Assembly (NCBI GenBank): GCA_030144725.1
Contig: JASKMD010000008.1
Location: forward strand, 17,486,183-17,550,182
From: Haematococcus lacustris
Lineage: Eukaryota; Chlorophyta; Chlorophyceae; Chlamydomonadales; Haematococcaceae
Length of the DNA: 64,000 bases
Direction: 5' to 3'
Shown: one piece after another, positions 1-10,200 of the stretch
Layout of the letters: the number at the start of each line of letters is the position of its first letter
Numbering within the stretch: the stretch's first letter is position 1
Notes under the pieces: model-generated
The model's input: only the letters and a program-made list of their open reading frames with translations
Told to the model about the DNA's origin: nothing
Databases searched by the model: none
Translations under genes and position numbers: made by a program

Positions 1-717
1 GTCAGCTCGACATGCTTTGGACTTCAGCAGTGGCATTTCTACTACTAAAGTTGCACTTGCTGCACCAGCCTCGTCGACCGCTGCACCTAATGCACATGTC
101 CCACCCGCTGCGCCACATTCGACGCCAGTAGGGCAGTTTGCCCTCGTCTCAGGTTGCTTTGCATGCCAATGCACCACTCACTATGTCAGCCTCCTTGCCC
201 AGGTCAGACCAGTGTCTTGCCACATCTCGGGTAACAGAGACTATCTGTGAGGATATTGAGGTCCTTTGTGCATATCTGTGCATAGGTCTGTGCATTAGTT
301 CGCCACTAACGAACTGGGTCCGGTCCGGTCATGCATGCACATACACTCAATTCAGCACACATTTTAACCCCTGTAGGTCACCCCCGCCATTGGCCGCACC
401 CCTGATAAACTCCGACCGGTCTTTAAGAGTTTTACAGCGATTTTTGCGCAGGGCGGTGCAACTCATCAAAGCGAAGCTAGCGGGCTGCTCGGGCTGATGT
501 GCACTTGTCCGGGGCGGGCGGGGGTGCTGGGAGATCGGGTTGCGTTGTGCCGGGAATAACCTGGTTAGTGGGGCTGTGATCAGCGTACAGCTATCGCGCT
601 CAATGGCCCATCGACATGGACGGGGATTGATTTTTGAATGGGCGCAGGATCCCCCCTTGACATGTGTAGGGAGCGGTTTCTTAATTAAGTGTAATTAAGC
701 GTTCTATTAAGTATTAG
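1..717. other. Accessory DNA without a supported gene
   Basis: No coding region is convincing here. Positions 301-400 are repeated, with changes, at 12149-12217 and 12352-12383, so at least this part is an interspersed repeat. The DNA becomes AT-rich after about 640, next to a MITE. Confidence 0.6.
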
Positions 718-970
718 TTCCGTTTTCATGCGTTATAATAGTTAATAGCATGTTGTTTAAGAGACTTAGTTCCCCCTTATGCTCTTAAAAACGCGGGACG
801 CGGACCATTTTAGAAAAGTGCATAGCTGGTTCAAACTAGCTACCTTCCCGCGTGCGTTGCAAGTCGCGTATGGTGCTACCACGCCCCGCCCTTCGCTCCA
901 AAACAAAGTGTTGCTCCAGAAGTGCGGCTTCGCCGCACAGAATGTAGCCATAGAGCATCCAACACTGAAC
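718..970 (-). mobile_element. TA-target MITE, copy 1
   Basis: This short non-coding element starts with GTTCCGTTTT and ends with a decayed inverted copy, with TA on each side (716-717 and 971-972). A second copy is split at 5238-5297 and 11621-11803, and a third lies at 51535-51777. All contain the same internal stretch with the GCGGCTTCGCCGC palindrome. TA target sites and short terminal repeats suggest mobilisation by a Tc1/mariner-type transposase; that class call is inference. Confidence 0.75.
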
Positions 971-989
971 TAAATTAGATAGTGGAAGC

Positions 990-1688
990 CAGTGCTGGGC
1001 GATTCGCCAAAGACGTGTTACTCAGCGTAATAAAAGACATCAAAACAAGGATTATTTATTACTTCTAATGTAATACTAGTTATTGATTGATTATGTATTT
1101 AACTCAAATCGCAAAAATCATCAACTAATTCTATAAAATTACACCTAGGCTAGGCTGTAGCCCCACACTCTAGCCCTAGTGGGTCAGCATGCAACAGGCT
1201 GGGCTGTAGCCTCATACCCTAGCCCTAGTGGGTCAGCATGCAACAGGGCTGGCCTCTAGCCCCACACCCTAGCCCTAGTGGGTCAGCATGCAACATGGCT
1301 AGGCTGTAGCCCTAGCCCCTGTGCCCTAGGTAACGGCCCCTGGCAGATGCCCCAGCCATCCAGTAATCAATGGCCTCTTTGGAAGGTGAAGGTCTTGTCA
1401 AGGTACACACGCAAAGTGCTGGACAGGTTGGCACTGAGGCTGTTGCTCCTCTCGTCCCTGATGAAGTTCTGCGATGGCTGTGGTGAGCAGCCGCCCGCTT
1501 TGGGGTTTGCGAAAGATGGGATAAAATTGTTAAGGGATAAGTAATAAGCGGAGTACCAAACGGGCGGTGGAGCTATTACCGATGTAATAAAGTTCACTCA
1601 TTTCGAGGACGGATTTTTCGACTTATTACCGTTTTTGGCGCTGGATTATTACCGACTTATTACATTATTACCCAATCGCCCAGCACTG
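990..1688. mobile_element. hAT-like non-autonomous transposon (MITE)
   Basis: The ends are perfect inverted repeats: CAGTGCTGGGCGATT at 990 and its complement ending at 1688. An 8-bp target duplication, GTGGAAGC, lies at 982-989 and 1689-1696. An 8-bp duplication with CAG...CTG ends is typical of the hAT superfamily. The 699-bp element has no transposase, and its interior is AT-rich apart from a tandem repeat at 1150-1320. Confidence 0.85.
1150..1320. repeat. Tandem repeat, about 49-50 bp unit, 3.4 copies
   Basis: The phrase AGCCCTAGTGGGTCAGCATG recurs at 1172, 1221 and 1271. The array lies wholly inside the hAT-like MITE. Confidence 0.85.
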
Positions 1689-2084
1689 GTGGAAGCGCCC
1701 GGAGCGTTTTAGGCACCCCAAAAACACTCGGCCTCGGCGCTGTCGCGTAACAGCTCTCGACCTCAGCCAACAGCCGCGTCGCTACGCTCCGCGGCTGCTG
1801 GCTTCGGTCTCGAGCTGTTACGCTCCAGCGCCTCGGCCTCGCGTAAGTCGCTTACTATCACGTAATATTAAGCGCTATGAGGCGCTTTCCCACAGGGGTT
1901 CGAGTCGCGGGAAACTCGTTCGCGAGTTCATAACTTCAGGTGGTGGGGCCAACCACAAGCTCAGAGGTAGGGTAGTCCCCCCCCCAGCTAATATTAGTAT
2001 TAGCAATAATAGCCAGCCAACCAATAATAGCCAGCTCATATTAGCTCCCGATCCTAGTCGCGCCTTCGTTCGCTTCCTAGCGCG

Positions 2085-2318
2085 ATGGCTGCGCCCGGCG
2101 CCGCTGCGACCCCTGCGCCCCTAATTGATGATGCGCCGTCGGAGGCCGCCTCCTGGACTCATGGGGCCCCAACATGGGTCATGCAAGTCTCTCAATACTC
2201 TCTCAATACTGCATCGTTTTCGATAGCGTTTATCACATCGGTAGCTGTAAAACAGTGCGCGTCATACGACCACCAGCGCAAGCCATTGCAGTCTTTGCTC
2301 GCGGGCTGCCCCATGTGA
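2085..2318 (+). pseudogene. Transposon-derived coding fragment (MAAPG family), copy 1
   Basis: The reading frame starts MAAPGAAATPAPLIDDAPSE. A diverged copy at 51869-52320 starts MAAPGGAETPAHLVDDARSE. The 5' flanks, with their ATAATAGCCAGCCAACC-like sequence, are also related. Further downstream similarity continues at DNA level, around the sequence meaning QRKP.QSLLA, but in a shifted frame, so both copies look decayed. The protein family is not recognised; it is probably the N-terminal part of a transposon protein. Confidence 0.5.
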
Positions 2319-3655
2319 CCGCGAAGAGTCACAGCTGCCCCATGTGACCGCGAACAAACCCCTGCGCACTTGGACCAGGTGACAAATAGAATAACAAATG
2401 GAATGATGCAGCGTTGAACATGAGCAGCTGGGAGTGGCTCAGTGCCGTAGTGACCGGTCACCCCTTTTTAATTTACTGTTTTCATGTAGTTCCATGGCGT
2501 GTTTGTCCATTCCCAACACCTCACGTGTCCCCTTACAGCTGGCAAGGTTGCGGTAACAAGTTTCTTCTGTTACACGCAGGGCTATCTCTTGATAGACACT
2601 CAAGATAGTGAAAACTCTGCATTTGGCAGGGATAGAGCAATGTACCTCTCGATTCCCGGCTGCCCGGCCGCCACTTTTGCTAATATTAGCTCGTAGTAGC
2701 AGTTTTGGCTCGGAGCTAATATTAGCGGACATACCCTACTCAGAGGGCATGCTAGAAGCACTGTTTGGGATGTTCGCGTTGCTGGACCATCATCTCAGCC
2801 TTCACGATGTAAATGCAAATGTTGATGCAAATGTAGGCCTGGCCGCGTCCCGCACTCGTTATTGCCGTGATGAATGGCGAAGCAGCCCCAAGTTGGGAAG
2901 CTAATGGACTGCTGTGAATGCTTACATCGGGCTGCTGTGAATGCTCACTCTAAGCAGGCTACTTAAGAAAAGCTGGCTGTAGTTTAGGCTGTCACATTGC
3001 TGAAAAACAGGGACGCTATTGTCCCGTTAGCTGGGGTGGTAGCAAAGATGGTTGCGGTAAGCATCGCAAGCGCAAATGCAAAAAGTACGTCGTGCAAGTC
3101 AGTGCAAGTCAAGTAGTCATTGTTGTCCCCACGCGGGCATCGCTTGCAAAAGGACGCTACAAAGCCATCCTTGTCCAACTTCAACTCCTTTGTGCTTGCT
3201 GGCCTGGACTTTCTTCATCACCACAGTCGATAAAGTCGGTTTGCTGTAATATGGCTGTTCCAGCTCCATAACGGCCCGTTGGCCTATGTTGCTGGCTGCC
3301 CGCGTGCCTGCCGGCTACAAGTGCAAATGTGAGGCGATTACGGTTGCGACCCGTGCGTTGGGGTCGCACATCTGCACTCATAGCAGTGAGGGCTATTACA
3401 CAAGTTAACAAGACACGCGGTGGAGACAGCCCACTCCATTGCAAAGACAAGCTACAGACTCAGGGCTACTAAGAGGGAGGGAGGGTAGGGGGGTCGCCTC
3501 GTTCTTGACTTGATTGGTGGGAGCAGGCCGCGCCCCAGGCGGTAGCTCCTCCCTTAATGCACGCCGGTGAATACCGGAGTAGTCTTCTTCTTCTTCTTCT
3601 AGTGAGGGCCAAAAAGAAGCCACTTAATATAAGATAACGACAAAACCGCCAGTGC
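2319..3655. other. Repeat-rich intergenic DNA, no supported gene
   Basis: The perfect palindrome GCTAATATTAGC occurs twice near 2678-2730. Short ORFs on both strands show no recognisable domain. The TTC run at 3586-3600 is a small microsatellite. Confidence 0.5.
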
Positions 3656-3745
3656 TAAAGGGTTTAAACACGCGAGGCCGAGCACCGGCGCTAAACAGCT
3701 CGAGACCGAAGCCAGCGGCCGCGGAGTGTAGCGTAGTCGTACCCT
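3656..3745. repeat. Truncated arm of a hairpin element
   Basis: This stretch, from the ACGCGAGGCCGAG motif through AGCTCGAGACCGAAGCCAGC, matches one arm of the 198-bp hairpin elements. The matching arm is missing. It overlaps the 3' end of the minus-strand ORF at 3691-4275. Confidence 0.65.
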
Positions 3746-4275
3746 AATGTCCATGCAGCTTCGTAAGGCGTCAGCGTAGAGCCGGCAAGTTGCGTTCGGA
3801 TGCGCGTGTTGAAACATGCACTGACAAGAGCCGCAGGGCTGCGGCAGCGAGGGCTGGGAAGTGAGGCTTTGCGCAGACCTGCCACCATGTCAACCGCTGA
3901 GATGCGGCAGCGATGATGGTGGACCATGGGTGCACATGGGTTGGCAGGTGGTGGTGCGCCATCTTGGCGAACATCTAAGGCACGCTGCGAAGCACATGCC
4001 CTGCTGTGTCTCTCTTGTATGGTCGAGATGTTTGACACACACAGCTGGAGCCCGCATAGTATGCACACTAGCTTGACGGCCTTCTCATACGCATTGATGA
4101 TGACGGTGTATCTGTCTTTCCGCAGTGTCTTAGAAAGCAATAGCTTCGAGTGGAGCTCTGCCACGGTGGGATGTGCGCCGCGGTAACTGCGTGACTGCGT
4201 GTTTACATTGGGATCGAACACCGCTTCGCCTTCCATCGCGACTGCGGAGCGCGACCTGGCGGTCGTGTTAAACAT
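3691..4275 (-). CDS. Putative BED-like zinc-finger protein, probably transposon-derived
   Basis: This is a 194-codon ORF with an ATG start at 4275. Residues around 70-95 read VKLVCILCGLQLCVSNIS followed by an H-x4-C pair, so the C-x2-C ... H-x4-C spacing resembles a BED-type finger as used by hAT transposases and their derivatives. The C-terminal codons run into a hairpin-element arm, so the real gene may end earlier or be broken. No transposase catalytic domain is visible. A weaker finger of the same kind is encoded at 12598-12780. Expression and function are unknown. Confidence 0.35.
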   Translation of the reverse strand: MFNTTARSRSAVAMEGEAVFDPNVNTQSRSYRGAHPTVAELHSKLLLSKTLRKDRYTVIINAYEKAVKLVCILCGLQLCVSNISTIQERHSRACASQRALDVRQDGAPPPANPCAPMVHHHRCRISAVDMVAGLRKASLPSPRCRSPAALVSACFNTRIRTQLAGSTLTPYEAAWTLGYDYATLRGRWLRSRAV

Positions 4276-4828
4276 TTGTTAAACATTTTTCCTTTGTTAG
4301 ATTTTCCCTTTGGTAATTGAGTTTTACTCAGTTATAACTTCAATTTACCCGGATCTAAACGTTTTTTGCCCATGTTTTAGAAGGCTGTAACAAAGGCAAC
4401 CGACCCCCAATTATGTTTCAACCGTCAATTACAGCAAAAAGTGCGGCTGCGCCGCAAAAACTGCAAGGAACAGCGAAGCTTTCGCGTGGAGGGGGTGCGG
4501 TGACGCTTGAAGATGCCATCCGCGCTCTTGTAATTGGAAACCCGGTCTCCTCCTGTCCCCTGGCGTCGGTCTCGAGCGTTCACTCGGAACTGCTTCGGCC
4601 TCGGTCGTTTACAAACCCGGAAAAGCTTCGTCATTGCAGTTATCCTCATCGTAATCGTTAATAGACCTCGTTTTAAGAATCGTTAACTGCAGCGGACCTA
4701 GTGTGTTAACAAAAAGTGCTCCCAACGAACACGTAACAGCCGTATAACACCACCGCAGGTCACAAGGAGCATCACATTGCGCGGCTTCGCCGCGCCAATA
4801 GAGCTTCGCCCAAGTAAAACTCAAATAC
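4276..4828. other. Intergenic DNA with hairpin-element debris
   Basis: Fragments near 4560-4625 carry GGTCTCGAG and GCCTCGGTCG words resembling the hairpin elements. Two GCGGCTTCGCCGC-like palindromes are present, at 4440-4460 and 4780-4795. No gene is supported. Confidence 0.45.
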
Positions 4829-5033
4829 ACTAGATAATGGAGTCGCCTGGGCCGTTTTAGGCAGTTGAAAAAGGCTCGGTCTCGGCACTGGCGCGGGACA
4901 GCTCTCGACCTCAGCCAGCGGCCACGTCGCTACGCTCCGTGACCGCTGGCTTCGGTCTCGAGCTGTCCCGCGCCACGGCCTCGGCCTCGCCTGTTACAAC
5001 CGCCTAAAACGACCCGCGACACCATTATGTAGT
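4829..5033. mobile_element. Hairpin (foldback) element, variant type
   Basis: The outer arms ACTAGATAATGG and CCATTATGTAGT pair, and the pairing continues through GCCGTTTTAGGC / GCCTAAAACG to the centre near 4928. The sequence is related to the 198-bp hairpin that follows directly at 5034, so two foldback elements sit head to tail. Confidence 0.75.
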
Positions 5034-5231
5034 AGATAGTGGAAGCGCCGGTAGTTTTAGGCGCCCTAAAAACGCGAGGCCGAGGCGCTGGAGCGTATCA
5101 GCTCGAGACCGAAGCCAGCAGCCGCGGAGCGTAGCGACGCGGCTGCTGGCTGAGGTCGAGAGCTGTTACGCGACAGCGCCGAGGCCGAGTGTTTTTGGGG
5201 GCCTAAAACGCCCCGGGCGCTTCCACTATCT
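5034..5231. mobile_element. Hairpin (foldback) element, copy 2
   Basis: This is a 198-bp near-perfect inverted repeat with ends AGATAGTGGAAGCGCC and GGCGCTTCCACTATCT. It is almost identical to 51331-51528, 46 kb away. It has no coding capacity. A TA-target MITE starts 7 bp downstream, as in the other two copies. Confidence 0.85.
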
Positions 5232-5297
5232 AATTTAGTTCCGTTTTAGGTGCGTTGTGGCTACATTCTGTGCGGCGAAGCCGCACTTCTGGAGCAA

Positions 5298-5497
5298 TGT
5301 TACGAGCGCCGGTCGAAGCGCTAGCGAAGCGTCTCGGAAAAGTGATGACGCGATTGCGTCATAGTGGTGTCGGAGTGTAATGCCAATGACCGGTGTCAAA
5401 TGCTGGGTTCGACTCCCAGGCGGACAGCCTTGTAAAGGCACTGACATCGCCCTTGTCCGCTGAGTTGGCACTACCTCCATACACCAGCTACGTAACA
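5298..5497 (+). repeat. 5' LTR
   Basis: The LTR is 200 bp with TGTTAC...GTAACA ends. Near 5410-5427 it contains CTGGG-TTCGACT-CCCAG, a perfect tRNA T-arm shape that includes a match to the RNA polymerase III box B consensus. Confidence 0.95.
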
Positions 5498-5499
5498 AT

Positions 5500-5513
5500 C
5501 TGGTTTCCGACCG
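5500..5513 (+). promoter_or_regulatory. Candidate tRNA primer-binding site
   Basis: TGGTTTCCGACCGA lies 2 bp after the 5' LTR. TGG would pair with the CCA tail of a tRNA. I cannot say which tRNA is used. Confidence 0.5.
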
Positions 5514-5689
5514 ACGTTGAGAGATTTCTGGCCAGACATCGATATAGCAACAACGTGCCCGAACCTGATGGCGGACTATGACGTGTTTGACGACGCGGAG
5601 CTGGAGCTGAACGCGATGGATACTGAGGGTATGTACCATTAGGTCCCTCTAGTCCCTCTTGTCGCGTTTTGCAAAGTTCGCGTTTAGTA

Positions 5690-7285
5690 ATGCTACCAGT
5701 TCCAGCAGAGAAGCGTCTTAGGAAGCGCAGTGAAACTTTGGGTCAACATCAGCGGGTGGAAAGGCCGGGGTCGAGCTCGCAGCAGGTGGCTGCCCAGGAG
5801 GTAGTTGCGCGTGAAATGCAACACACACATGCTTTGACCCACTCGACCGCTGATGCTGAACGTGTTCGTCATGCAGAAGTCCGGCCAGAGCCTGTGGGTC
5901 CGCCAACCCGCAATTTAGGCGAGCTCAGTTTGGAGGAACTCGAGCAGGAGTTGCGCAGGAGGCGTGCTCGCCATGAGCAGCCCGGCCAGCATGCAGAGGT
6001 AGCCGCTGGAGGCAGTGGCATTGCTGGTGGCAACGGTGCTGTTGGTGGCGGCGGTGTTGCTGGTGGTAGTGGTGGTGTCGGCCAGCCTACAGCTCCAGGT
6101 GGCACTACCGGTGGGGTGCTTACCCCCGGTAGTGGCCAGGTTGCGCGTAGTGGCCCAAGGGGCACGGCGAACCACCCTGCACCCGGTGGGCCTGGGGCCA
6201 CGGGTGGCAGTGGTCCTGGCAGCTCAGGTGGCGGCAGCCAGGCTGGTGAGGGCCAGGCAGCGGCGGCGGCGGCAGCCGGGGCCGGTGGCCCGGGGCCGGG
6301 CGCCAATCAGCCCGGCGAGAACCAAGTGAGTGGCTTCAGAGCAGTTATGCCCAACCCTAATGTGTGGCGTATGGATGATGTAGAGAAGGGCAGAAATGTG
6401 AAGATGTTCTTACGTGAGGTGACACGATGGGCAGCTGTTGCACGTGTGCCCATGATTGACGCGTTGCAACTACATGTGGCTGATCCTCTCAAAGAAGCTT
6501 TGTTTGCTATTGCCGAGCAGGCTAAGGCTGAGCGTCGGCTCATGACAGAGGAAGACATGGAAAAGATGTTCCTGGACCTGGTGGGTGCGGATACCATCCA
6601 GGTGCAACACACTGCCATGAAGAGGCTGATCAATAGAGAGTGTGTCCAGGGAGACCAGAGTGTTGCACAGTACAATGTGGCGTTCAGGCTGCTAGCACAG
6701 CAGGTGCAAGCTTTCCCTGCTGGTGCACTGTGTGAAATGTATGTGCAAGGTCTACAGGCTGACCTACGCCGTGAGTGTGCAGTCATGCCGAATGGCTTGC
6801 CATGGAGCAACCTGAATGATGTGATGATGTATGCGTTGGGCAGACAGGTCTCCATGCAGGCAGGCGTGAGCAAGGCTCAAGGCATGGTAGCTGTGGCAAG
6901 AGGTGCAGGCAGTGGCAGGCCTGACCGGCCCCGTGGTGGGCGTGTACGTGCCCGTGGTGTGCAGATGCAGGCGGCAAACACCGTTCTGAAGCGGTGGCTT
7001 CCGCCGCACCGGCGACATGAGGAGACCGAACTGGACCGGTTCCTGGGGGCGCACCGTGGGGGCCGTGGAGCTGGCCCATCTCGTGGCGGAGGCCGTGGTG
7101 GTGGCCGCGGAGGTGGCCGTGGCTCTGGCCGTGATGGCGGCTCAGGTGGGCGTGGTGGCGGTGCAGCATGCCGCACATCAGAGTTGAATGCTAATGGCAA
7201 GCGGCCACTGACATGCTACAACTGTGGCGGCACAGGCCACCTGGCACGTGACTGTGCGTCGCCTCGTGGTCAGGGTGCTGCCTAG
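5690..7285 (+). CDS. gag: Gag polyprotein of the chromovirus
   Basis: Translation from the ATG at 5690 gives 531 codons; the frame is open back to 5669 but has no earlier ATG nearby. The N-terminal third has a long Gly/Ala/Pro-rich linker. The central part (about 6330-6900) matches the retrotransposon gag fold region, including the motif of type DVEKGRNVKMFLREVTRWA. Near the end are an Arg/Gly-rich stretch and one CCHC zinc knuckle, CYNCGGTGHLARDC (7214-7255), expected to bind the element's RNA. The frame ends at a TAG (7283-7285), and pol continues in the same frame directly after it. Confidence 0.93.
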   Translation: MLPVPAEKRLRKRSETLGQHQRVERPGSSSQQVAAQEVVAREMQHTHALTHSTADAERVRHAEVRPEPVGPPTRNLGELSLEELEQELRRRRARHEQPGQHAEVAAGGSGIAGGNGAVGGGGVAGGSGGVGQPTAPGGTTGGVLTPGSGQVARSGPRGTANHPAPGGPGATGGSGPGSSGGGSQAGEGQAAAAAAAGAGGPGPGANQPGENQVSGFRAVMPNPNVWRMDDVEKGRNVKMFLREVTRWAAVARVPMIDALQLHVADPLKEALFAIAEQAKAERRLMTEEDMEKMFLDLVGADTIQVQHTAMKRLINRECVQGDQSVAQYNVAFRLLAQQVQAFPAGALCEMYVQGLQADLRRECAVMPNGLPWSNLNDVMMYALGRQVSMQAGVSKAQGMVAVARGAGSGRPDRPRGGRVRARGVQMQAANTVLKRWLPPHRRHEETELDRFLGAHRGGRGAGPSRGGGRGGGRGGGRGSGRDGGSGGRGGGAACRTSELNANGKRPLTCYNCGGTGHLARDCASPRGQGAA

Positions 7286-10200
7286 GGAGTTGCCCTGGAC
7301 TCTGCTGTGCACGCTAGCCAGGGTGATGACAAGCACGAACACGTGCCATGTGCGTTGAAGAGGCCAAAGTTGTCTGTTGGGCCACTGCATGGTATGTGTA
7401 AGATTCCTGCTTTGTCCAGTGCACAACCTTCCGGTGCTATTGCAAGCGCCCATGGTGTGGATCTCTCGTTTGTATATGAAGCCAGCCTAGGAGGCAAGCC
7501 ATGCAAAGTCATGATGGACACGGGGTCATCCTTTGACCTAATCTCTGAGAAGTGGCTAACCAATGCAAGGAAAGTGAACCGGAATGGACAACCCGTAAGT
7601 TCAATCAAGGTGTCCATTGCCACGGCGCAACCAACAGTGGCTGAGAGCATTGATGGCAAGGTGATACGCATGGCCGAAGAAGCAAGAGGAGAATTGTGCA
7701 TGCAAGGAGTCAAGACGACGGCCGTGCTTAAGGTTGTGCCTGGTATGCTGGGGCAGATTGACGTCGTGCTAGGCAAGCCATGGCAAACGATGTATGATGC
7801 CAAGCTGCTGGTACGGAAGCAGAGCTGCCATGTTACTACGCCGGATGGCAAGGCACACACCCTGTATGCCAAGCGACCGAGACATGCAAATGGCAAGATG
7901 CTTGCACAGCTAACAGAGCTGCGCATGACACCGGAGCTGATGAGCGCCCCTCAGGCAGCACGAGCTGTGCGACATGGTTGCCCTAGTTGGCTGCTGATGG
8001 TGCAAAGAGAAGAAGGGTCGGTGTCGCCACACACATCGTGCGTAACCGGAAGTGAACAACATATAAAGCTGAGCCTAGCATCAACGGGGCTGGTGCCTGA
8101 GAGCACGGTGACAGAAATGGTCAAAACTTACAATGACGTCTTTGCTGATATCCCCGCTGGTCTACCGCCTGAACGAGGTGTAGGGCACACCATTCCACTG
8201 GAAGCGGGTACGCTGCCACAATGGGCACGCATGTACCGTTTAAGTCAACGTGAGATTGAGGAAATGAAAAAGCAGGTATCGGCGCTGCTGGAGAAGGGCT
8301 GGATAGAACCCAGCGCTTCGCCCTGGGGGGCCCCAGTGCTCTTTGTGCAGAAGAAGGATGGGTCCCTGAGGATGTGCATTGACTACAGGGCGTTAAACAA
8401 GCGCACGGTGCGCGACCGATACCCATTGCCTCGTATTGATGATTTGCTTGACCAAGTCCGGGGGAAGAAGGTGTTCAGTTCTCTTGACCTGCAATCTGGA
8501 TATCACCAAATCAGGATCACCCCCGAAGATGTCCCAAAGACAGCTTTCCTCACGCCCATGGGCCAGTTTCAATATAAGGTCCTGTGTTTTGGGCTGTGCA
8601 ATGCCCCTGCAACGTTTCAGAAAACCATGAACAGGATCTTTGAGCCCATGATCAAGGCTGGTTCCGTCCTTGTCTACCTAGATGACATTTTGGTGATGAG
8701 CAATACCCCTGAGGAGCATGTGCAGCATTTGAGGCAGGTCCTGGAGTTGATGAGAGCCCACAAGCTGTTTGCAAAGCTGAGCAAGTGTGAGTTCAACAGA
8801 CCTGAGCTGGCTTTCCTGGGCCACATAGTGGGCAGGAACGGTGTGGCAGTGGACCCTGCTAAAGTGAAGGTGGTGGCTGAGTGGCCTCAGCCCCGAGGGC
8901 TGAAGGAATTGCAAGCCTTCCTAGGTCTGTGTAACTTCTTCCGCCGCTTCATCCGTGGCTACAGCTCTGTGGCTGCTCCCCTCACCGACCTGACAAGGCA
9001 AGACAAGCAAGCTGCACCTACGGGGGCACAACATGATGCAAGAGTGCAGGAAGCCTTTGCTAAGGACCCTCAAGTCAAGGGTGCCTTCCAGGCTCTGAAA
9101 GCAGCCCTGTGCTCAGCCCCTGTCCTAGCTCTGCCTGACTTCTCCAAGCCGTACTTAGTGTGGACTGACGCCTCCCTCCAAGGCACTGGTGGTGTGCTCA
9201 TGCAAGAGGGCCGTGTGGTGGCGTACACGAGCAAGAAGTTCACACCGGCTCAAACACGGTACACAACAGGCGAGCAGGAGCTCCTGGCCATTGTGAGGGC
9301 CCTGCAAGAATGGCGCTGCTATCTAGATGGGGCTGTGGGAGTGACCATTGTGACTGATCACAACCCTCTTGTGTACCTGGCATCTCAGACTAACCTATCC
9401 AGGCGCGTGGCGCGGTGGGTTGAGTTGATGTCCCGGTTCAAGTATGAGATCAAACACAAGCCTGGGGTTGTGAACATTGCTGACCCCATCAGCCGCAGTG
9501 TCCAACAAATGCAGCAGGGAAGTAACAAGGACGATGATGAGGAGGAAGCTGTAGGTGCTGTGGTGCTGCGTAGAGAGGGCCAAGTGCTGGTCATGACAAG
9601 GAGACAGGCCCGGCAGACCCAGCCGTCCATCGCCCATGCGCCACCAGTGCTACGCGAGCAAGACTCCGCCCAGCAGGCCGAGGGCCAGTCGGCTGTTGAG
9701 CGTACCGCAGGAGCGGTGCGGCCTGGTGGGGGGGAAGTCTCACTCCCTCGGCGAAGCCCATGTGCGACACCCGCGGAAAGAGAGGATGCGGAGCGGGTGA
9801 GAGAAGTGGAACTCGCACGGGCACCAGGTGGCTCGCTGCATGATTTCATAATTGAAGGCTACAGCCATGACCCCTTGTTTCAATCAGGAAAGGCACAAGA
9901 GAGGCTGAGCCGCAGCGAGCGAGGACTGTGGTTGCTAAGGGACAGAGTGTGGGTGCCACGCAGTCCACTGGTTAAGCAAGCGGTGCTAGAGAAGTGCCAT
10001 GATGATGCTTTTGCTGGCCATGTGGGTATCACAAAGACCAAGAAGCTGGTATCCCGACACTTCTACTGGCCGGGCTGGGACAAAGACGTGGAGGACTATG
10101 TACGGCATTGTGATGCCTGCCAGAGGAACAAACCAAGCTGCCTCCTTAAAGCCGGCAAACTGCAACCCCTGTCCATCCCTGGTAAAAGATGGGAACATGT

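Larger units (their letters stand above)
977..1865. mobile_element. Hairpin (foldback) element, copy 1, interrupted
   Basis: The left end AGATAGTGGAAGC matches the ends of the intact 198-bp hairpins at 5034-5231 and 51331-51528. The rest resumes at 1689 after a hAT-like insertion. Its arms carry the CTCGAGACCGAAGCCAGC / GCTGGCTTCGGTCTCGAG inverted sequence. The right arm near 1850 is degraded. Confidence 0.75.

Noticed and set aside
5395..5440. A tRNA gene in the LTR
   Set aside because: Only the T-arm is convincing. The D and anticodon arms do not fit, and the total length is too short.
5869..6306. 145-codon Pro-rich minus-strand ORF in gag
   Set aside because: It is the antisense of the Gly-rich gag linker.
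7307..7309. GTG as the start codon of pol
   Set aside because: GTG starts are not expected in nuclear genes. Pol is in frame with gag, so readthrough or a mutated fusion is the better explanation.
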